Source: JAGOPB01 sp964606295
GTDB lineage: Bacteria; Patescibacteriota; Minisyncoccia; Phycocordibacterales; UBA9973
DNA length: 20,673 bases
Assembly (NCBI GenBank): GCA_964606295.1
Contig: CAZSFR010000014.1
Span: forward strand, 1-20,673
Direction of reading: 5' to 3'
Part shown: in pieces, positions 1 through 5,881 of the stretch
Numbering within the stretch: the first letter of the stretch is position 1
Layout: each line of letters opens with the position of its first letter
Notes under the pieces: generated by a model
Seen by the model: the letters and a program-made list of their open reading frames with translations, nothing else
Told to the model about the DNA's origin: nothing
Databases searched by the model: none
Made by a program: the position numbers and the translations under genes

Positions 1-626
1 TTGATGTTCTTTGGGAAAAGAATTGATTGAAAAGGAGAGCAATTTACTTGAATGGTCAGGGGAGCCAAAAATCGCCGTTTGAGGAGAGAGTAAGTAGCTA
101 ATTGTCCTTTTCAGATATATCAATTGTTTGCACCCACCACGACAAGCCAAATGACAGTCCCATGCAAACGGAGAGTCAGACGGTACAACTTGCCACATGG
201 TTGTGAAAACATCCAGAGCGAATAAAGACCTAACCCATCGATATTCGTTCAAATGTTTTCGGAACATAAGCCGAAACAAACTCTTTGAGGAGAGAGTTGT
301 GAAGAGGAGAGAGATTGAATGCGAATCATCCGTCAACATCTATTACAGAGCGGTCATGATCGATACAAGTCTTCTTCACAACCTTCTCCTTTTGAGAAGC
401 AAGATAGGTAGTACTTTTAGGTAATTGGACTATCAAAAGATCTTGAAAAAAATGTTCCTTGAGTGAGGGAGCTCCGGCATGCGGTCGGAGAGATCACAGA
501 AGTCATCTGAAGAGAGACGAGATGTGGTACTCGAGGTTGAACCTTAACAACTACATATAGTGCGCCGAAACAATTCTGATTATTCATGAAACGAAAATCT
601 AGAATAGAGTATTCGACGTACTTATG
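1..626. other. Structured stretch without a confident gene (island left edge)
   Basis: No convincing protein gene is seen. A 75-codon open frame (197-424, plus) starts MVVKTSRANK but has no recognisable domain and is weak. The stretch is rich in inverted repeats. CTTCTC/GAGAAG at 383-399 is a perfect hairpin, and GTTGTGAAGA (296-305) pairs with TCTTCACAAC (373-382), enclosing about 70 bases. CTCCG/CGGAG arms lie near 470-489. The first 40 bases contain GAATTGATTGAAAAGG, which resembles the tail of the five-copy element described below and may be a sixth copy cut by the window edge. Confidence 0.45.
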
Positions 627-648
627 CTCCGCAAAGTGATTTGTGGAG
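627..648 (+). promoter_or_regulatory. Hairpin just upstream of the 84-aa gene
   Basis: CTCCGCAAA (627-635) pairs with TTTGTGGAG (640-648) around a GTGA loop. This gives nine pairs including one G-T wobble, and it ends 13 bases before ATG 662. It is one of a series of start-proximal hairpins in this island. A role in translation control is inferred. Confidence 0.6.
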
Positions 649-661
649 TAAATATAAATAT

Positions 662-916
662 ATGAACACAATAACATTCATTGGGATAATTTTGTCTGTG
701 TTCTCAGTCATTCTCGGCCTATCATCTATTGCCTTTGATTTTTTTCTTATGAAGAGAGAAAACAAAGACGTGATTCTTTTGCAGGATGAAATTGTGCAAC
801 TTAAAAAAATGGTTGACCACATCATGCAAGACGGTGATCGCATAGAAGCAAAAGTTTTGTGCGTCGAAGGAGTCGTTGATGATATAGCAGAGGGGATTAT
901 AGAGAAAATGGCATAA
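662..916 (+). CDS. Small membrane-anchored coiled-coil protein, unknown
   Basis: This is an 84-aa protein of unknown function. Residues 3-28 form one hydrophobic segment (ITFIGIILSVFSVILGLSS), and residues 30-33 are charged (MKRE). Residues 35-62 look like a short amphipathic helix or coiled coil (LLQDEIVQLKKMVDHI). The positive flank after the helix suggests an N-out, C-in anchor with a cytoplasmic coil. The frame is also open from TTG 641, but ATG 662 is preferred because 641 lies inside the hairpin at 627-648 and 662 follows an A/T-rich leader. No Shine-Dalgarno sequence is seen. The first copy of the island's repeated element begins 2 bases after the stop. The size resembles phage or plasmid accessory membrane proteins, but no family is recognised. 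Confidence 0.65.
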   Translation: MNTITFIGIILSVFSVILGLSSIAFDFFLMKRENKDVILLQDEIVQLKKMVDHIMQDGDRIEAKVLCVEGVVDDIAEGIIEKMA

Positions 917-918
917 GA

Positions 919-976
919 GGCAAACGCAAGTTTGCCACCCTTATTCCCTTACTAATTTTCAAAATTGGTGAGGGAT
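919..976 (+). repeat. Island element copy A (hairpin + TTATTC box)
   Basis: GGCAAAC-GCAA-GTTTGCC (919-936) is a perfect hairpin with a GNRA tetraloop, followed by ACCCTTATTC. A second hairpin spans 945-975 (TCCCTTAC... paired with ...GGTGAGGGA). The tail GAGGGATTGGGATT matches the later copies only loosely. This is the most diverged of five copies. It sits directly behind the stop of the 84-aa gene, so it may act as a 3' end. Confidence 0.6.
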
Positions 977-981
977 TGGGA

Positions 982-1035
982 TTTGCTCCCATAATTTTGT
1001 TATCAAATTTTTGATGATGAAAGTATGGGAGCAAA
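982..1035 (+). promoter_or_regulatory. Hairpin that buries the start codon of the 56-aa gene
   Basis: TTTGCTCCCATA (982-993) is a perfect 12-bp complement of TATGGGAGCAAA (1024-1035). ATG 1025 lies inside the right arm, so a folded transcript would occlude the start. A smaller ATCAA/TTGAT stem (1002-1015) sits in the loop. Start-codon sequestration is inferred from the pairing. Confidence 0.65.
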
Positions 1036-1195
1036 AAGCTTTCCCATGGGGCTGGTCCTCATGGGATGGTTGTTCATTCTCTCCGGGATTACCATCGCAA
1101 TGATGGTGCCCGGAGATCAGTGGGCAATCATCACACCAATCAGTTCGATTGGTGTGATGATGCTCTATATAGGCCTGAAGGCCTATATAGGGTAA
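1025..1195 (+). CDS. Small two-helix membrane protein, unknown
   Basis: This 56-aa protein begins MGAKSFPMGLVLMG and ends LYIGLKAYIG, closing with TAA. It has two hydrophobic segments, about residues 8-28 (GLVLMGWLFILSGITIAMM) and 34-50 (AIITPISSIGVMMLYIG), joined by VPGDQW. This is a helical-hairpin membrane protein. No family is recognised. Almost the entire coding sequence is made of consecutive hairpins: TCCCATGGGG/CCTCATGGGA (1042-1066), CTCCGGG/CCCGGAG with an inner ACCATC/GATGGT, ATCATCACACCAAT/ATTGGTGTGATGAT and CTATATAGGCC/GGCCTATATAG. Coding is supported by ATG-to-TAA continuity and by the clean hydrophobicity pattern. The alternative is a structured RNA in which the frame is accidental. 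Confidence 0.6.
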   Translation: MGAKSFPMGLVLMGWLFILSGITIAMMVPGDQWAIITPISSIGVMMLYIGLKAYIG

Positions 1196-1320
1196 CCAAC
1201 CGGTCATGATCTACCGGATAAGAAATTGAGGATGGAAGTCGCCTCATAAAAGATCATAAAAAACTTTCTGTGTTTCGTCACACTAACCGAACGTCGCACC
1301 TCTACGCACGAGAAATAGAG

Positions 1321-1344
1321 ATTGTTGAAATTTTAATTTCCAAT
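1321..1344 (+). promoter_or_regulatory. Hairpin abutting the ATG of the 52-aa gene
   Basis: ATTG (1321-1324) pairs with CAAT (1341-1344), and GAAAT pairs with ATTTC inside, with a two-base bulge. The last paired base is directly before ATG 1345. This fits the start-proximal hairpin pattern of the island. Confidence 0.5.
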
Positions 1345-1503
1345 ATGGAGAATGTAATTTCAAACCGCGTTACCCTTCCCGGGGTAACGGTGGTAAAAAA
1401 GATTATTCTTCCCCCTAATAAGGGAAAGAAGAATAGACCTTTCAAATTTTTCTCAGGGGGTTGCACCCTTGGGGAAATTTGGAAGACTTCTGTAAAAGGA
1501 TAG
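1345..1503 (+). CDS. Small basic protein, unknown
   Basis: This is a 52-aa basic protein starting MENVISNRVTLPGVTV, with a Lys-rich middle (KKIILPPNKGKKNRPFKF) and the tail GGCTLGEIWKTSVKG. No domain is recognised. The frame is open back to a GTG at 1270, but ATG 1345 directly after a hairpin matches the island pattern. The coding sequence carries large inverted repeats: an arm around CGTTACCC paired with GGGTAACG (1369-1391), TATTCTT paired with AAGAATA, and CAAATTT paired with AAATTTG around 1445-1483. An RNA role instead of a protein is possible. Confidence 0.4.
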   Translation: MENVISNRVTLPGVTVVKKIILPPNKGKKNRPFKFFSGGCTLGEIWKTSVKG

Positions 1504-1658
1504 TCTTTCAGGGAGCTCGCACGCACTTGCGAGGATAATAGGTGAAGTTTCTGTACGGGTACAGAATAGCCACCGTGTGCATTAAGGATTGCTTCCTTGT
1601 CTGAAATACGACACAACAGCAAAAGGGGGTTACATGGGGTTAAACGGGTTAACTCTGT
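1504..1658 (+). other. Hairpin-rich spacer
   Basis: AAGACT.../...TAGTCTT (about 1483-1507), CTCGCA/TTGCGAG (about 1516-1533), TTCTGTA-CGGG-TACAGAA (about 1550-1567) and AAGGA/TCCTT (about 1585-1600) are successive inverted repeats. An open frame from about 1572 to 1714 ends ATLIQFAKQFVN-stop inside element B. It mirrors the C-terminus of the 36-aa frame at 2728-2838 but has no ATG. Confidence 0.4.
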
Positions 1659-1723
1659 GGCAACTACAAACGTTGCCACCCTTATTCAGTTTGCGAAGCA
1701 ATTTGTAAATTGATTGGGGTATT
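1659..1723 (+). repeat. Island element copy B
   Basis: GGCAAC (1659-1664) and GTTGCC (1672-1677) form the hairpin. It is followed by ACCC, TTATTCAG (1682-1689), then TTTGCGAAGCAATTTG and TAAATTGATTGGGGTATT. After the hairpin, about 40 bases are nearly identical to copy C at 2807-2848. Confidence 0.75.
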
Positions 1724-2146
1724 CGTATCTCGAAATTGTCATCTGGTTGACACTAAATGCCAGCGCGAAAAGATAATCTTTGCGAGAAATAGATTTTAGG
1801 TTTTAGACCAAAGTGTGTCTGGCGAGTAATCCCTTGGGATGAAAACTAGAGATCTTTGGCAAGCAAACAGTCCCGTAAGACTGCCGGAGCCTTAAATCCG
1901 TTGCTTTAGAAANNNNNNNNNNNNNNNNNNNNNNNNNNNNNNNNNNNNNNNNNNNNNNNNNNNNNNNNNNNNNNNNNNNNNNNNNNNNNNNNNNNNNNNN
2001 NNNNNNNNNNNNTACTACGACAGACACTGAATAATAGTAAGTAGTCAGTCGTCGTTGAGATATTCTTTCTTAACGTAAAAAATAAGTGAAGCCAAAAGAG
2101 GAGTTTCCAAGGAAACAAATCACGAGGTAGCCACAAAGAAAAAAAT
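1724..2146. other. Non-coding stretch around an assembly gap
   Basis: Positions 1913-2012 are exactly 100 N, the usual placeholder for a scaffold gap of unknown length. Order and distance across it are therefore uncertain, and an unknown part of the island may be missing. Left of the gap are a TTGACA (1747-1752) and a GATAAT (1772-1777) with a 19-base spacer, a weak promoter candidate. CAGCGCGAAAAGA (about 1761) recurs in similar form at about 7483. No gene is seen on either side of the gap. Confidence 0.7.
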
Positions 2147-2257
2147 ATGGAAGGCAACCATCAAAAATGCCAACAGGGGTTAGGGTTAATAACAATTGGA
2201 GGCCTCAAAATCTCCACCTGTCTCCGCCTAAGGCGGACTGACGAGTCTTCCGATTGA
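2147..2257 (+). CDS. Possible 36-aa ORF, unknown
   Basis: A short frame starts MEGNHQKCQQGLGLITIGG and ends RRTDESSD before TGA. It starts in the context AATATGGAAGG, identical to that of the 79-aa gene at 2329. It contains TCCGCC-TAA-GGCGGA, a perfect hairpin near 2222-2237. No domain is seen. It is listed because the island holds several comparable short frames, but it could equally be chance. Confidence 0.25.
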   Translation: MEGNHQKCQQGLGLITIGGLKISTCLRLRRTDESSD

Positions 2258-2288
2258 ATAATATCGATTGGCAAGACGAAACAGGAAT

Positions 2289-2339
2289 CATCCTTCCATA
2301 TTTCAGTAAATGAAAAGTTTTTTGAAATATGGAAGGATG
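2289..2339 (+). promoter_or_regulatory. 17-bp hairpin covering the start of the 79-aa gene
   Basis: CATCCTTCCATATTTCA (2289-2305) is a perfect complement of TGAAATATGGAAGGATG (2323-2339). The start codon at 2329 is inside the right arm. This is the longest perfect stem seen in the window. A folded transcript would hide the start. Confidence 0.7.
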
Positions 2340-2568
2340 CGGAAAAAGCTTCCGAGCCCTATATCAGGGGTTTGGAAGCGGCTTCGATGCAATCTGCGGA
2401 GGATTGCACAACGGAAAGACAATTGTCTGCCCAGAGTGCAACTCCCAGAGGGTGGAGGAGCAAAAAAAACGTGAGAAGGCAGTCTTTGAAGAGGCTGTCT
2501 CTGCAATCATGCGAATGTATGATTGTTCTCACGGCGCAGCCATTATTATTCTTCGACGAGGAATATAA
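2329..2568 (+). CDS. Small Cys-containing protein, possible half zinc ribbon
   Basis: This is a 79-aa protein. The N-terminus MEGCGKSFRALY carries one Cys. Residues 33-38 contain a CPEC knuckle (IVCPECNSQRVEEQKK), followed by a charged helix (about 40-60) and the tail MYDCSHGAAIIILRRGI. One CxxC plus two single Cys and one His could bind a metal, but a standard four-Cys ribbon is not complete. Function is unknown; nucleic-acid binding is only a guess. Palindromes such as AGACAATTGTCT (about 2419-2430) interrupt the coding sequence. The start lies in the hairpin at 2289-2339. The stop TAA is followed by a second structured block. Confidence 0.5.
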   Translation: MEGCGKSFRALYQGFGSGFDAICGGLHNGKTIVCPECNSQRVEEQKKREKAVFEEAVSAIMRMYDCSHGAAIIILRRGI

Positions 2569-2580
2569 GAATGGTTGCCA

Positions 2581-2635
2581 CCCCTGTCTCGATGGCATAA
2601 CAGGGGAATCCAAGAAGGCAAAGCCTTCATCGAGA
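2581..2635 (+). ncRNA. Possible H-type pseudoknot in the 3' region
   Basis: CCCCTGT (2581-2587) pairs with ACAGGGG (2600-2606). The loop of that stem, TCTCGATG (2587-2594), is a perfect complement of CATCGAGA (2628-2635), giving crossing pairs. GAAGGC-AAA-GCCTTC (2614-2628) forms a third stem between them. Upstream GGTTGCCACCC resembles the box that follows the hairpin in elements A and B. The sequence supports the pairing potential only. Confidence 0.4.
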
Positions 2636-2698
2636 TAAACTTCTTGGACGTTAAAGCGCTGATTAGAACGTAAAAATGATCAGAATGGTTTGAGTCTT

Positions 2699-2724
2699 GA
2701 AACATTTTTGGGTAAAAATGTTTC
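2699..2724 (+). promoter_or_regulatory. Perfect 11-bp hairpin before a short ORF
   Basis: GAAACATTTTT (2699-2709), loop GGGT, AAAAATGTTTC (2714-2724). ATG 2728 follows after three bases. The GGGT loop recurs in the hairpin at 7472-7485. Confidence 0.6.
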
Positions 2725-2727
2725 TCC

Positions 2728-2838
2728 ATGGTCAAAAGACTTCCGAACATCTCCCGGTTGGAGATACAAACAATGTGCCAAGCACATACAAAAAATCTTG
2801 GCACCCTTTTTCAGTTTATGAAGCAATTCGTAAATTGA
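2728..2838 (+). CDS. Possible 36-aa ORF overlapping element C
   Basis: The frame starts MVKRLPNISRLEIQ and ends GTLFQFMKQFVN before TGA. Its last 12 codons lie inside element C. The related sequence in element B would encode ATLIQFAKQFVN before a stop, so either the element encodes a conserved C-terminal tail or the frame is a by-product of a conserved DNA element. The nucleotide similarity continues past the stop, which favours the second reading. Confidence 0.3.
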   Translation: MVKRLPNISRLEIQTMCQAHTKNLGTLFQFMKQFVN

Positions 2839-2848
2839 TTGGGGTATT
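2775..2848 (+). repeat. Island element copy C
   Basis: GTGCCAAG (2775-2782) and CTTGGCAC (2797-2804) form the hairpin. CC and TTTTTCAG (2807-2814) follow, then TTTATGAAGCAATTCG and TAAATTGATTGGGGTATT. It is the closest relative of copy B. Confidence 0.75.
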
Positions 2849-2991
2849 TTCATATCCAAGAGTTTTGTTGAACAAAGTTTCTTTTTAAAAGAAGTTTTTT
2901 GTAAACCAAACACAAATAAAACAATTTTTTTAAAAAGTCTTCACCAGTTTTGGTGTAGGAAAAAACTTTTTTGCTTCCTTTGTCGCAGAAG

Positions 2992-3114
2992 CATCAAAAA
3001 AATAAAGCAAAGTCAATTAAAGCGCTCATGAGAGCTGATTTGACAGACGTAAAACAAGACCGGAAAGTAGGAGAGGTTTTCCAAATCCCCACACAGTCAA
3101 GGGTGGCCGTGTGA
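2992..3114 (+). pseudogene. Decayed N-terminal fragment of a second LRR-type gene
   Basis: From 3004 the frame reads KAKSIKALMRADLTDVKQ, matching KAKSVEQLMRADLTGVVE at the start of the LRR gene at 4690. At nucleotide level the stretch AGCTGATTTGACAG and its flanks are shared. The expected ATG-ATA-ATA start is collapsed to AATAA and has no start codon. After about 18 codons the similarity stops, and the frame runs into TGA at 3112-3114. A CACCA-GTTT-TGGTG hairpin (2943-2956) lies upstream, as it would for an intact island gene. It is best read as a relic of gene duplication or cassette replacement. Confidence 0.65.
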
Positions 3115-3153
3115 GTGAAGGTATGTGTGTTTATAGAAATTCATGCTTGTAAG

Positions 3154-3199
3154 TTTAGTGAATAAAGAGTCTCAGACTTGGGATTTTTTGTTCACTAAA
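3154..3199 (+). promoter_or_regulatory. Leader hairpin before the 418-aa gene
   Basis: TTTAGTGAA (3154-3162) pairs with TTCACTAAA (3191-3199), with an inner AGTC-TCA-GACT stem. The outer arm ends ten bases before ATG 3210. No Shine-Dalgarno sequence is present in TTTATAAAGAATG. Confidence 0.6.
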
Positions 3200-3209
3200 T
3201 TTATAAAGA

Positions 3210-4466
3210 ATGAAAATAGAAACTTATAACCCCAATCCCTTCACGACAGTGAAGGAGTGTGGGGGTTCCACATTTGAACCTACAGTGGGCTGGTGGGCCC
3301 AAGTAGGTGAAGAAGGCCAACTCCACCTCGGGGTACCATTCGCATCCAAGCGGGATGCGATATATATCCCGACCATTCAAAAATCCGGTGAGGCCGTGGA
3401 CGAAGGTATGGTGACATACCTCAAATCCCGTGCCTCTGAGCTTGGTCTTACGACCTTGACTCAGGCCGCCGGAATGTGGGTCTTGTCTGCTACCCAGGAA
3501 GTGCAGACTGAGACCGTGTGGATCGCGTATGCGGACCATGCGGTGAACCGCGAGGCTCTGAGCGAGCTCGCGAAAACAATAAAAAACGCCGCCAATCAGG
3601 ACGCGGTGGCGTGGGAAGAAAATGGTGAACTTAAGTTCACCGATTTCATCCTTGATACCGTTCGCGGCGACGCGGCGGAAATTAAAAAAATCGGAAATCC
3701 CACGCGCCTGTGGGTCGTGCCGGTTTCCGATTTGGAAACTGTAGAAATCATCAACCTCCTGCAAGGAGTTGGTGAGCATGTTTTTGTTACTGGGCAGAAA
3801 TGGGGCGCCCAGTTTGCAAAATTGGAGACAAAAATTGCTGAAGCGATTGAAAAATATCGCTCGGTGAATTCCGAGATCCAAATCATCGGTGTGAAAGTCA
3901 ACGGGCAGGCACCCGAAGGCTGGAACACCGAAAAAATCTCCATGTACAATGGAAGTGGGACGTGTCCCATGGAAGTTGTAGCGGAAAAATTGGAGGTTAG
4001 CCTCAACGAGTATCAAAAGCTCGTTGTGGCTAATCTCAAGGGCTGGATTCCCGCCCTCGAAATGCTCAATACACCGAAGGGTGTTATTGAGGCGATCCGC
4101 CAGTCGGATCGTTGTGCACAGGGAATTACTCCGGATCACGAAGCCGGAGCAGTACGCGGTTGGGCACACCGCAGGGTTGTTGGCGATTTGTACATCGTCA
4201 ACGTGAAGGAGAGCAAATGTGCTCCTTTCACTGACCGTTTTTACGGTCAGTACACAAACCTCCTCATCGTGGGGGAGGACAAGGAAGTTAACTTTTTTGG
4301 TGGAGCCGAACTGTGCTCAGCCTTGAAAGAAAAATTTCCTGCTGCCCCAGCGCCATGGGGTGGCACCAGTGAAAGCTGGAAAAAAATAAATGGCAAATTT
4401 TCATTTTGGGGCGGACATTCCGACCCGAAAGAAGTTGAAGAATTTATCCTTGAGTTCCTTGGATAA
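3210..4466 (+). CDS. 418-aa Trp-rich cytoplasmic protein, unknown
   Basis: No family is recognised. There is no signal peptide or membrane segment, so it is probably cytoplasmic. The protein has an N-terminal part (1-110) with repeated WW/W aromatic positions (VGWWAQVGEEGQ, GMWVLSATQE), a central alpha/beta-looking part (about 150-300, e.g. RLWVVPVSDLETVEIINLL) and a C-terminal part rich in Gly/Trp (APWGGTSESWKKINGKFSFW). No nucleotide-binding or catalytic motif is obvious. The coding sequence holds many perfect inverted repeats: TCGCATCC/GGATGCGA (3340-3360), GGTATG/CATACC (3405-3420), the 18-bp palindrome GGTGAACTTAAGTTCACC (3624-3641), GATCCG/CGGATC (4094-4110), CTCCGG/CCGGAG (4129-4149) and CTGACCG/CGGTCAG (4231-4250). 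By eye it is more GC-rich than its flanks. It is first of three long co-directional genes. The antisense frame at 3201-4169 is a shadow. Confidence 0.75.
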   Translation: MKIETYNPNPFTTVKECGGSTFEPTVGWWAQVGEEGQLHLGVPFASKRDAIYIPTIQKSGEAVDEGMVTYLKSRASELGLTTLTQAAGMWVLSATQEVQTETVWIAYADHAVNREALSELAKTIKNAANQDAVAWEENGELKFTDFILDTVRGDAAEIKKIGNPTRLWVVPVSDLETVEIINLLQGVGEHVFVTGQKWGAQFAKLETKIAEAIEKYRSVNSEIQIIGVKVNGQAPEGWNTEKISMYNGSGTCPMEVVAEKLEVSLNEYQKLVVANLKGWIPALEMLNTPKGVIEAIRQSDRCAQGITPDHEAGAVRGWAHRRVVGDLYIVNVKESKCAPFTDRFYGQYTNLLIVGEDKEVNFFGGAELCSALKEKFPAAPAPWGGTSESWKKINGKFSFWGGHSDPKEVEEFILEFLG

Positions 4467-4477
4467 TTATTCAACTT

Positions 4478-4517
4478 AATTCTGCAAACTAGTAAAGGGT
4501 TGTTGGCTTGCAGAATT
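4478..4517 (+). terminator. Hairpin after the 418-aa gene, terminator-like
   Basis: AATTCTGCAA (4478-4487) pairs perfectly with TTGCAGAATT (4508-4517), followed by TTAAAAAA. The T-run is short, so termination would be weak and read-through into the LRR gene is possible. Confidence 0.45.
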
Positions 4518-4540
4518 TTAAAAAAGTGGTTAAAAAAATT

Positions 4541-4617
4541 GGAAGATGTGGCATAAAAACTACATCTTCCTTTCTTATTCAGTTCATAAATTATTTTTGT
4601 GGATTGATAGGAAAATT
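4541..4617 (+). repeat. Island element copy D
   Basis: GGAAGATGT (4541-4549) pairs with ACATCTTCC (4562-4570), then TTTC, TTATTCAG (4575-4582), TTCATAAATTATTTTTG and TGGATTGATAGGAAAATT. The hairpin arms differ completely from copies A-C, but the order of hairpin, box and tail is kept. It lies in the leader of the LRR gene. Confidence 0.65.
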
Positions 4618-4628
4618 TTTCATTTGCG

Positions 4629-4683
4629 AGTTTTGGTTATTTTAGTTTCTGATTTTAAATTGGAATTTAAAATAACCAAAACT
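4629..4683 (+). promoter_or_regulatory. 16-bp leader hairpin before the LRR gene
   Basis: AGTTTTGGTTATTTTA (4629-4644) is a perfect complement of TAAAATAACCAAAACT (4668-4683), seven bases before ATG 4690. A second stem, ATTTTAAA (4652-4659) with TTTAAAAT (4666-4673), shares bases 4668-4673 with it. The two folds therefore compete in part, and a two-state leader is possible. Confidence 0.65.
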
Positions 4684-4689
4684 CAAAAA

Positions 4690-5850
4690 ATGATAATAAA
4701 AGCAAAATCTGTTGAACAGCTCATGAGAGCTGATTTGACAGGTGTAGTAGAAATCCAGGCCATGGATATGTGCCTGGATAAACTTCCCCAGGATTTTTTC
4801 CTGGGCGCCAAAAACCTTGAGATTTTATATCTCAAGAGTAGCTGGCGTGAAGACGGTTTGCCGGCTATTCCGGCAACCGTGCGACAGTTCTTCTGTTGCA
4901 ATTGGGGACGAGGTTCACAAAACTCCCCAGGGGTAACCCAGAAGGACACAGAAAAGATTCCTGAGCGGAATCCGTTCAAGCCGGAACTTCCACCGGCGTT
5001 CCCTGAGGATCCGAGCCAGCCGGCTCAGATTGATCATAATGAAAAAATCTGGAATTGGGATCCAAAATCCCAGATCTGGGAAAAAGTTATGATTAACCTT
5101 GATGCTCTGCCAGCAGGGCTCGAGAAGTTTTACGTATCAGAGGTCCCAATGTTGGGATCTCTGGATTTTTCACGTTTCACAAAGATGGAGGAATTGATCC
5201 TCAATCAATGTGAGATCGGGAAAATTGTGGCATGGCCGCCAAACGTACGATTGATTTACGCGAACTGGAATAATTTGGAATCCGTTCCAGAATTTCCAGC
5301 GAGCGTAGAGATTGCCGAGCTGAATGACAACCAGCTCACGGCATTGCCAGCAATTGATCATACGCAACTCCGCACATTGCGGGTTGATAAAAATCAATTG
5401 ACTGCAATTCCAACTCTTCCAAAAACATTGGAAGAGTTGCGTGCTGAAAAAAACAAGCTGGTGAGCCTTCCAAAGGCAATACCAGCAGGGATGTTGAGGC
5501 TATATGTACGTTGCAACAAGCTTGTTTCGTTGCCGTGCATGCAAAACTCACAGATTGAAGAACTCTTTTGTGGGTTCAACAAGTTGTCGGAATTACCGCA
5601 GCTACCGGTGACGCTCGAGCAGTTGTACTGCCACGACAACCGCTTGCCGAGCCTCGGCATATTGCACGAAGGCTTGCAAGAGTTGTACTGTGGGTACAAC
5701 AGGTTGGTAGAGCATCCGCGTCTGCCGAGCACCTGCACCGAATTTAATGGCGTAGGTAATGGATTTGGTGAAATGCAACAATATGTGGCTCAGGCCCACA
5801 TGTTGCGTTACCAGATGAATGAAGGGCTGGTACGTAAAAATCTTGCGTAA
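4690..5850 (+). CDS. Leucine-rich-repeat protein (short bacterial LP-type repeats)
   Basis: This is a 386-aa LRR protein. Residues 1-60 form a leader domain (MIIKAKSVEQLMRADLTG, then AKNLEILYLKSSW). A Pro-rich linker follows at 90-115. About eight repeats of the N-x-L-x-x-L-P kind span roughly 190-345: WNNLESVP, NDNQLTALP, DKNQLTAIP, EKNKLVSLP, RCNKLVSLP, GFNKLSELP, HDNRLPSLG and GYNRLVEHP. The spacing of about 20 residues resembles the short LRRs of YopM/IpaH-like bacterial proteins, which form a curved protein-binding surface. No E3-ligase domain, signal peptide or anchor is visible. The frame is open from 4546, but ATG 4690 is chosen because 4546-4683 is taken up by element D and the leader hairpin, and because the relic at 2992-3114 aligns from this point. 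The partner protein is unknown. Confidence 0.85.
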   Translation: MIIKAKSVEQLMRADLTGVVEIQAMDMCLDKLPQDFFLGAKNLEILYLKSSWREDGLPAIPATVRQFFCCNWGRGSQNSPGVTQKDTEKIPERNPFKPELPPAFPEDPSQPAQIDHNEKIWNWDPKSQIWEKVMINLDALPAGLEKFYVSEVPMLGSLDFSRFTKMEELILNQCEIGKIVAWPPNVRLIYANWNNLESVPEFPASVEIAELNDNQLTALPAIDHTQLRTLRVDKNQLTAIPTLPKTLEELRAEKNKLVSLPKAIPAGMLRLYVRCNKLVSLPCMQNSQIEELFCGFNKLSELPQLPVTLEQLYCHDNRLPSLGILHEGLQELYCGYNRLVEHPRLPSTCTEFNGVGNGFGEMQQYVAQAHMLRYQMNEGLVRKNLA

Positions 5851-5881
5851 TTTTGCGCAAAATAAAAATTTAAAAAAAATA

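Noticed and set aside
1302..1679. 125-codon minus-strand frame
   Set aside because: It covers hairpin arms and element B in antisense. Palindromic sequence makes frames open on both strands, and no domain or start context supports it.
1747..1777. TTGACA...GATAAT promoter
   Set aside because: The 19-base spacer is long and no gene follows before the gap, so it is mentioned only as a weak candidate.
2372..2638. 88-codon plus frame overlapping the 79-aa gene
   Set aside because: The 79-aa frame has the hairpin-start arrangement and a CPEC knuckle. The other frame lacks both and runs through the putative pseudoknot.
3201..4169. 322-codon open frame on the minus strand
   Set aside because: It is antisense to the 418-aa gene, has no start-site context, reads as a low-plausibility protein and is explained by stop-poor GC-richer coding sequence on the other strand.
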